Below are positions 61,165 through 64,000 of a stretch of 64,000 bases of DNA, one piece after another (the stretch's first letter is position 1; each line of letters begins with the position of its first letter). Both the position numbers and the translations under genes were made by a program. The notes beneath the pieces were generated by a model. It was not told the DNA's origin. It did not search any database and worked only from the letters and a program-made list of their open reading frames with translations. The DNA comes from Mangrovicoccus sp. HB161399 (GTDB taxonomy: Bacteria; Pseudomonadota; Alphaproteobacteria; Rhodobacterales; Rhodobacteraceae), in NCBI RefSeq assembly GCF_013184745.1, contig NZ_JAATVU010000003.1:124916-188915 (forward strand). The letters run 5' to 3'.

Positions 61165-62684
61165 TGGACGCGCTCCTGGCATTCCTGACGGTCTTCACCC
61201 ATCCCGAGCTGCTGCTGCTGGTCGGCCTCGGCACCTTCGCGGGCGTCTATGTCGGCGCGATCCCCGGCCTGTCGGTGACCATGGCGGTGTCGATCCTGAT
61301 CTCCTTCACCTTCTCCTGGGACGTGCTGCCGGCGATCTCGCTGATGATCGGCATCTACATGGGCGGGGTCTACGGCGGCTCGCGCACCGCGATCCTGCTG
61401 AACATCCCCGGCGCGCCCTCGGCCATCGCCACCGCCATGGACGGCTATCCGATGGCGCAGCGCGGCGAGGCCGGGCAGGCGATCGGCGTCACCACGGTCA
61501 TGTCATTCTTCGGCGGGCTGATCGGCATCGCCGTGCTCGCTCTGGCGGCTCCGGCCGTGTCGGATTTCGCGCTGAGCTTCCAGCCGCGCGACTACATGCT
61601 GCTCGCCATCCTCGGCATCCTGCTGGTCGGCTCGCTCTCCACCGGCTCTCTGGTCAAGGGCATCTTCTCGGGCAGCCTCGGCCTCGCCATCGGCGCGGTC
61701 GGGCTCGATCCGCTGACCTTCACCGAGCGCTTCACCTTCGGCGTGCCGCTTCTGCAGGGGGGCATCAGCTTCATCGCGGTGATGATCGGCATGTTCGGCG
61801 TTTCCGAGGCGCTGATCCAGCTGCAGCATGTCAACAGCGCTGCCGTGCGCCAGAAGATCGACCGCATCGTTCCGTCCTGGGACACGGTGAAGAAGCACCT
61901 GCCGCTTTCCATGCAGACCTCCTTCATCGGGGTGATCATCGGCGCGCTGCCGGGCACCGGCGGGGACATTGCGGCGCTGATGGCCTATGACCACGCCAAG
62001 CGCGTCACCAAGAAGCCGTCGCGGCCCTTCGGCAAGGGCGCCATCGAGGGGCTGGTCGCGCCGGAAACGGCCAACAATGCCGCCGTCGGCGGGGCCTTCA
62101 TCCCGATGATGACGCTGGGCATTCCCGGCGACGCGGTGACGGCCATCATGATCGGCGCGCTCTTCATCCACGGGCTGAACCCGGGGCCGATGCTGATGGT
62201 GACGCAGCCCGACATGTTCTGGGTGATCGTCGGCGCGCTGGTGACGGCCAATGCCTTCATGCTGCTTTTCGGCCTGACCGGGATCCGGCTCTTCACCAAG
62301 ATCGTCGAGCTGCCGCGCGCAGTGCTGATCCCGCTGATCATGCTGCTGTCGATCGTCGGCGCCTATGCCGTGAACAACTCGGTGACCGATGTCTACTGGA
62401 TGCTCGGCTTCGGCGTGTTCGGCTACTTCATGCGCCATTACGGCTATCCCCTCGGGCCGGTGATCCTGGGCGTGATCCTGTCGCGGCTGCTGGACGACAA
62501 CTGGCGCCGGGCGATCATCTCCGACCGGGAGGATCTGGGCGCGTTCTTCCACGGCATCCTGACCAGTCCTCTCTCCCTGGTCCTGACCGTGGCAGTGGTG
62601 CTCATCTTCCTGTCGCAGACGCCGCTCTGGCGGGCCGCCATCGGCCGCCTGGGGCAGCGCCGGCATCGCCACGCTGCAGGCTGA
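61164..62684 (+). CDS. tctA: Tripartite tricarboxylate transporter large membrane subunit (TctA family)
   Basis: This 506-residue channel subunit has about 12 membrane segments. Family signatures are VGAIPGLSVTMAVSIL, GGSRTAILLNIPGAPSAIAT, IGALPGTGGDIAALMAYDHA and GIPGDAVTAIMIGALFIHGL. It is the last gene of the operon and is followed by a hairpin. Confidence 0.9.
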   Translation: MDALLAFLTVFTHPELLLLVGLGTFAGVYVGAIPGLSVTMAVSILISFTFSWDVLPAISLMIGIYMGGVYGGSRTAILLNIPGAPSAIATAMDGYPMAQRGEAGQAIGVTTVMSFFGGLIGIAVLALAAPAVSDFALSFQPRDYMLLAILGILLVGSLSTGSLVKGIFSGSLGLAIGAVGLDPLTFTERFTFGVPLLQGGISFIAVMIGMFGVSEALIQLQHVNSAAVRQKIDRIVPSWDTVKKHLPLSMQTSFIGVIIGALPGTGGDIAALMAYDHAKRVTKKPSRPFGKGAIEGLVAPETANNAAVGGAFIPMMTLGIPGDAVTAIMIGALFIHGLNPGPMLMVTQPDMFWVIVGALVTANAFMLLFGLTGIRLFTKIVELPRAVLIPLIMLLSIVGAYAVNNSVTDVYWMLGFGVFGYFMRHYGYPLGPVILGVILSRLLDDNWRRAIISDREDLGAFFHGILTSPLSLVLTVAVVLIFLSQTPLWRAAIGRLGQRRHRHAAG

Positions 62685-62708
62685 GCCAGGCAGCGCCCGA
62701 TGCTCTCG

Positions 62709-62739
62709 ATCCGCCCTCCGGGTCTCACGGGGGGCGGAT
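62709..62739 (+). terminator. Hairpin terminator after the tctA operon
   Basis: ATCCGCCC and GGGCGGAT form an 8-bp stem 25 bases beyond the tctA stop, followed by TCGCGTT. The remaining 160 bases to the transposase relic show no gene. Confidence 0.55.
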
Positions 62740-62906
62740 TCGCGTTGGGAGGAACCCGCATGGCGCGCCTGTAAAGCATGTCATAATGCAAGTTACTCAC
62801 ACTGCGGACTGTAGGCGCAAAGCGATAACGTCACCCCGGAACAAAGTGAAAGTGTCACTCTCCCTGCTGGTGATGGCGAGCGAGAGCTTCCGCGGGATGG
62901 GTGCTG

Positions 62907-63928
62907 ATGAGTAAACGCGAATTGCAGCGGGTCAACGTTCTGGCTCAGGTGGATGACGGGCGGCTGGGCATCGATGCCGGTGCGGGAATCCTGGGCGTCA
63001 GCCGCCGCCAGATGCTCCGGCTCCCGAAGCGGCACCGTGGCGGCGGCGCGGCCTCGATCCGCCATGCATCCCGCGGACGGACGGCAGGCAACCGGATCCA
63101 CGACGCCCGGCGCGATCTCTCGCTCTCCCTGGTTCGGGAGCACTTCACCGATTCCGGCCCGACGCTCGCGGCCGAGAAGCTGGCGAAACTGCACGGGATC
63201 CGGGTGTCGCGCGAGACGCTGCGGAAATGGATGGCCGAGGCGGAGATCTGGCTCCCGCGCCGGCAGAGGCACCGCATCCGCCAGCCGCGCCTGCGCCGGG
63301 ACGCCCTGGGCGAGCTCATCCAGCCTCTCGGGACATTGCCTTCGGCAATGCCCTGACGGCCAGCGGATCGACGGCCCGGAACATCGGTGGCTCGAGGAAT
63401 GAGCCGCCGGCGCGCCACCGGTCCGAGCGGTGGCGGCGAATGGGATCCGTGCACGCTGCTCGTGTTCATCGACGACGCCACCAGCACGCTGATGCACCTG
63501 GAATTCGCCCCTTCCGAAAGCAAATGGTCCTACTTCGGCGCGCTCGAGCGGTATCTGGCCCGGCACGGCCGCCCCGTGGCCTTCTATTCCGACAAGCACA
63601 CCGTCTTCCGCGTCCCGAAACCCGGCCAGCATTCCAGCGGGATGACCCCGTTCGGCCGGGCCCTGGCCGAGCGCTGATCGAGATCCTCTGCGCCAATTCC
63701 AGCCAGGCCAAGGGCCGGGTCGAACGCGGCAACCGGACGCTGCAGGACCGGCCGGTGAAGGAGCTGCGGCAGGCCGGGATTTCCGGCTCTGAGGCTGCGA
63801 ACGCCTTCCTGCCCGGCTTCGCGGAGCGCAGGAATGCGCGCTTTGCCGTCGCCCCGCTGCCGGCCCGCGACCTTCATCCTCCCTTGAACGTGCCTCCGGA
63901 CCGGCTGGGCATTGTTGCGCAAATCTAG
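62907..63928 (+). pseudogene. IS1202/ISNCY-type transposase relic with two short insertions and a frameshift
   Basis: The N-terminal DNA-binding half (MSKRELQRVNVLAQVDDGRL, GVSRRQMLRLPKRHRGGGAA, VSRETLRKWMAEAEIW) ends GELIQ at 63323. A 42-base insertion (63324-63365) with a CATTGCC-TTC-GGCAATG hairpin follows, then IDGPEHRWLEE, then a 44-base insertion (63400-63443) with a core repeat. The DDE half comes next (LLVFIDDATSTLMHLEF, GRPVAFYSDKHTVFR), a one-base deletion near 63675, and IEILCANSSQAKGRVERGNR. The C-terminus is cut by the IS5-type element at about 63912. Confidence 0.82.
63412..63428 (+). repeat. 17-bp core repeat, copy F (inside ISNCY relic)
   Basis: An exact GCGCCACCGGTCCGAGC, 31 kb from the cluster of other copies and in a different IS family. 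It lies in a 44-base insertion between HRWLEE and PCTLLVF of the transposase. Confidence 0.75.
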
Positions 63929-64000
63929 GGGATTCATCTCGTGAATCCAGCATGCTAGCCGGGCAGCATGAGCAGACCTCCGAAGACGACCTACAAGACC
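63912..64000 (+). mobile_element. Left end of an IS5-family element running out of the window
   Basis: The sequence from about 63912 (ATTGTTGCGCAAATC, then GGGGATTC) parallels the left end of the IS5 relic at 30693. A transposase start codon lies at 63968 (MSRPPKTTYKT, cut by the window end), with the RPPKTTYKT start typical of the family. It begins within the 3' end of the ISNCY transposase, so it inserted there. Whether the rest is intact cannot be seen. Confidence 0.7.

Noticed and set aside
1..64000. tRNA, rRNA or riboswitch genes
   Set aside because: Inspection found no TTCGAAT-type T-loops with a matching cloverleaf and no rRNA-like segments. GGTTCGAGC at 31741 is part of a core repeat, not a tRNA.

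Overview
The window is high-GC DNA of alphaproteobacterial type, most like the Rhodobacterales (Paracoccaceae/Roseobacteraceae). The reasons are the dense, overlapping ABC, TRAP and tripartite-tricarboxylate transport operons, the matPQMAB-type malonate operon, and the mixture of insertion-sequence (IS) families. No rRNA, tRNA, ribosomal, replication or other housekeeping gene was found. The window reads as an accessory catabolic region, perhaps on a chromid, a megaplasmid or a chromosomal island; this last point is inference.

Layout. (1) 1-10.3 kb: a divergent AraC-type regulator (cut by the window edge) and a pectin/oligogalacturonide operon: sugar ABC transporter togMNAB-like, then a GH28 polygalacturonase, a GH105 unsaturated-glycuronyl hydrolase and a CE8 pectinesterase, all without signal peptides. 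A convergent SLC13/DASS carrier closes the block. (2) 10.3-15.4 kb: IS graveyard (IS21, IS3/IS407-type and ISAs1 relics). (3) 15.4-30.7 kb: CYTH protein, D-2-hydroxyacid dehydrogenase, the complete mat module (GntR regulator, TRAP transporter, malonyl-CoA decarboxylase, malonyl-CoA synthetase), then a GntR-linked polar amino-acid ABC transporter facing a DAO-type flavoprotein/aldo-keto reductase pair with its own LysR regulator. (4) 30.7-34 kb: second IS graveyard (IS5 and two IS3 relics). (5) 34-39 kb: RcnB-like small protein and a MacA-MacB-NodT-type tripartite efflux pump. (6) 39.3-49.3 kb: LysR plus a nine-gene operon with an amino-acid ABC transporter, an argininosuccinate-lyase-like enzyme, and a heterotrimeric opine-oxidase/HcnABC-like flavoenzyme plus one more DAO protein. 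(7) 49.3-52 kb: third IS graveyard (ISL3, IS110), then DoxX. (8) 52.7-62.7 kb: two divergent operons around an IclR regulator, with two 3-ketosteroid-dehydrogenase-like flavoproteins, a shikimate-dehydrogenase-like protein, a TIM-barrel protein, a NIPSNAP protein and a TctCBA transporter. (9) 62.8-64 kb: an IS1202/ISNCY-type transposase relic with an IS5-type element starting inside its 3' end.

Each intact module pairs uptake with the enzymes that could use the imported compound, and usually with a divergent regulator. IS debris lies at several module borders. Two patterns run across modules. First, every solute-binding-protein gene is followed by a compact G+C hairpin before the next gene. 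Second, the transposase relics of at least three IS families are interrupted by short (about 35-105 bp), structured, GC-rich insertions, several of which share a 17-bp core (GCGCCACCGGTCCGAGC). I consider the second pattern the least explained signal in the window; the ArgH-like/opine-oxidase-like operon and the paired-desaturase/TctCBA locus are the best candidates for undescribed catabolic pathways.
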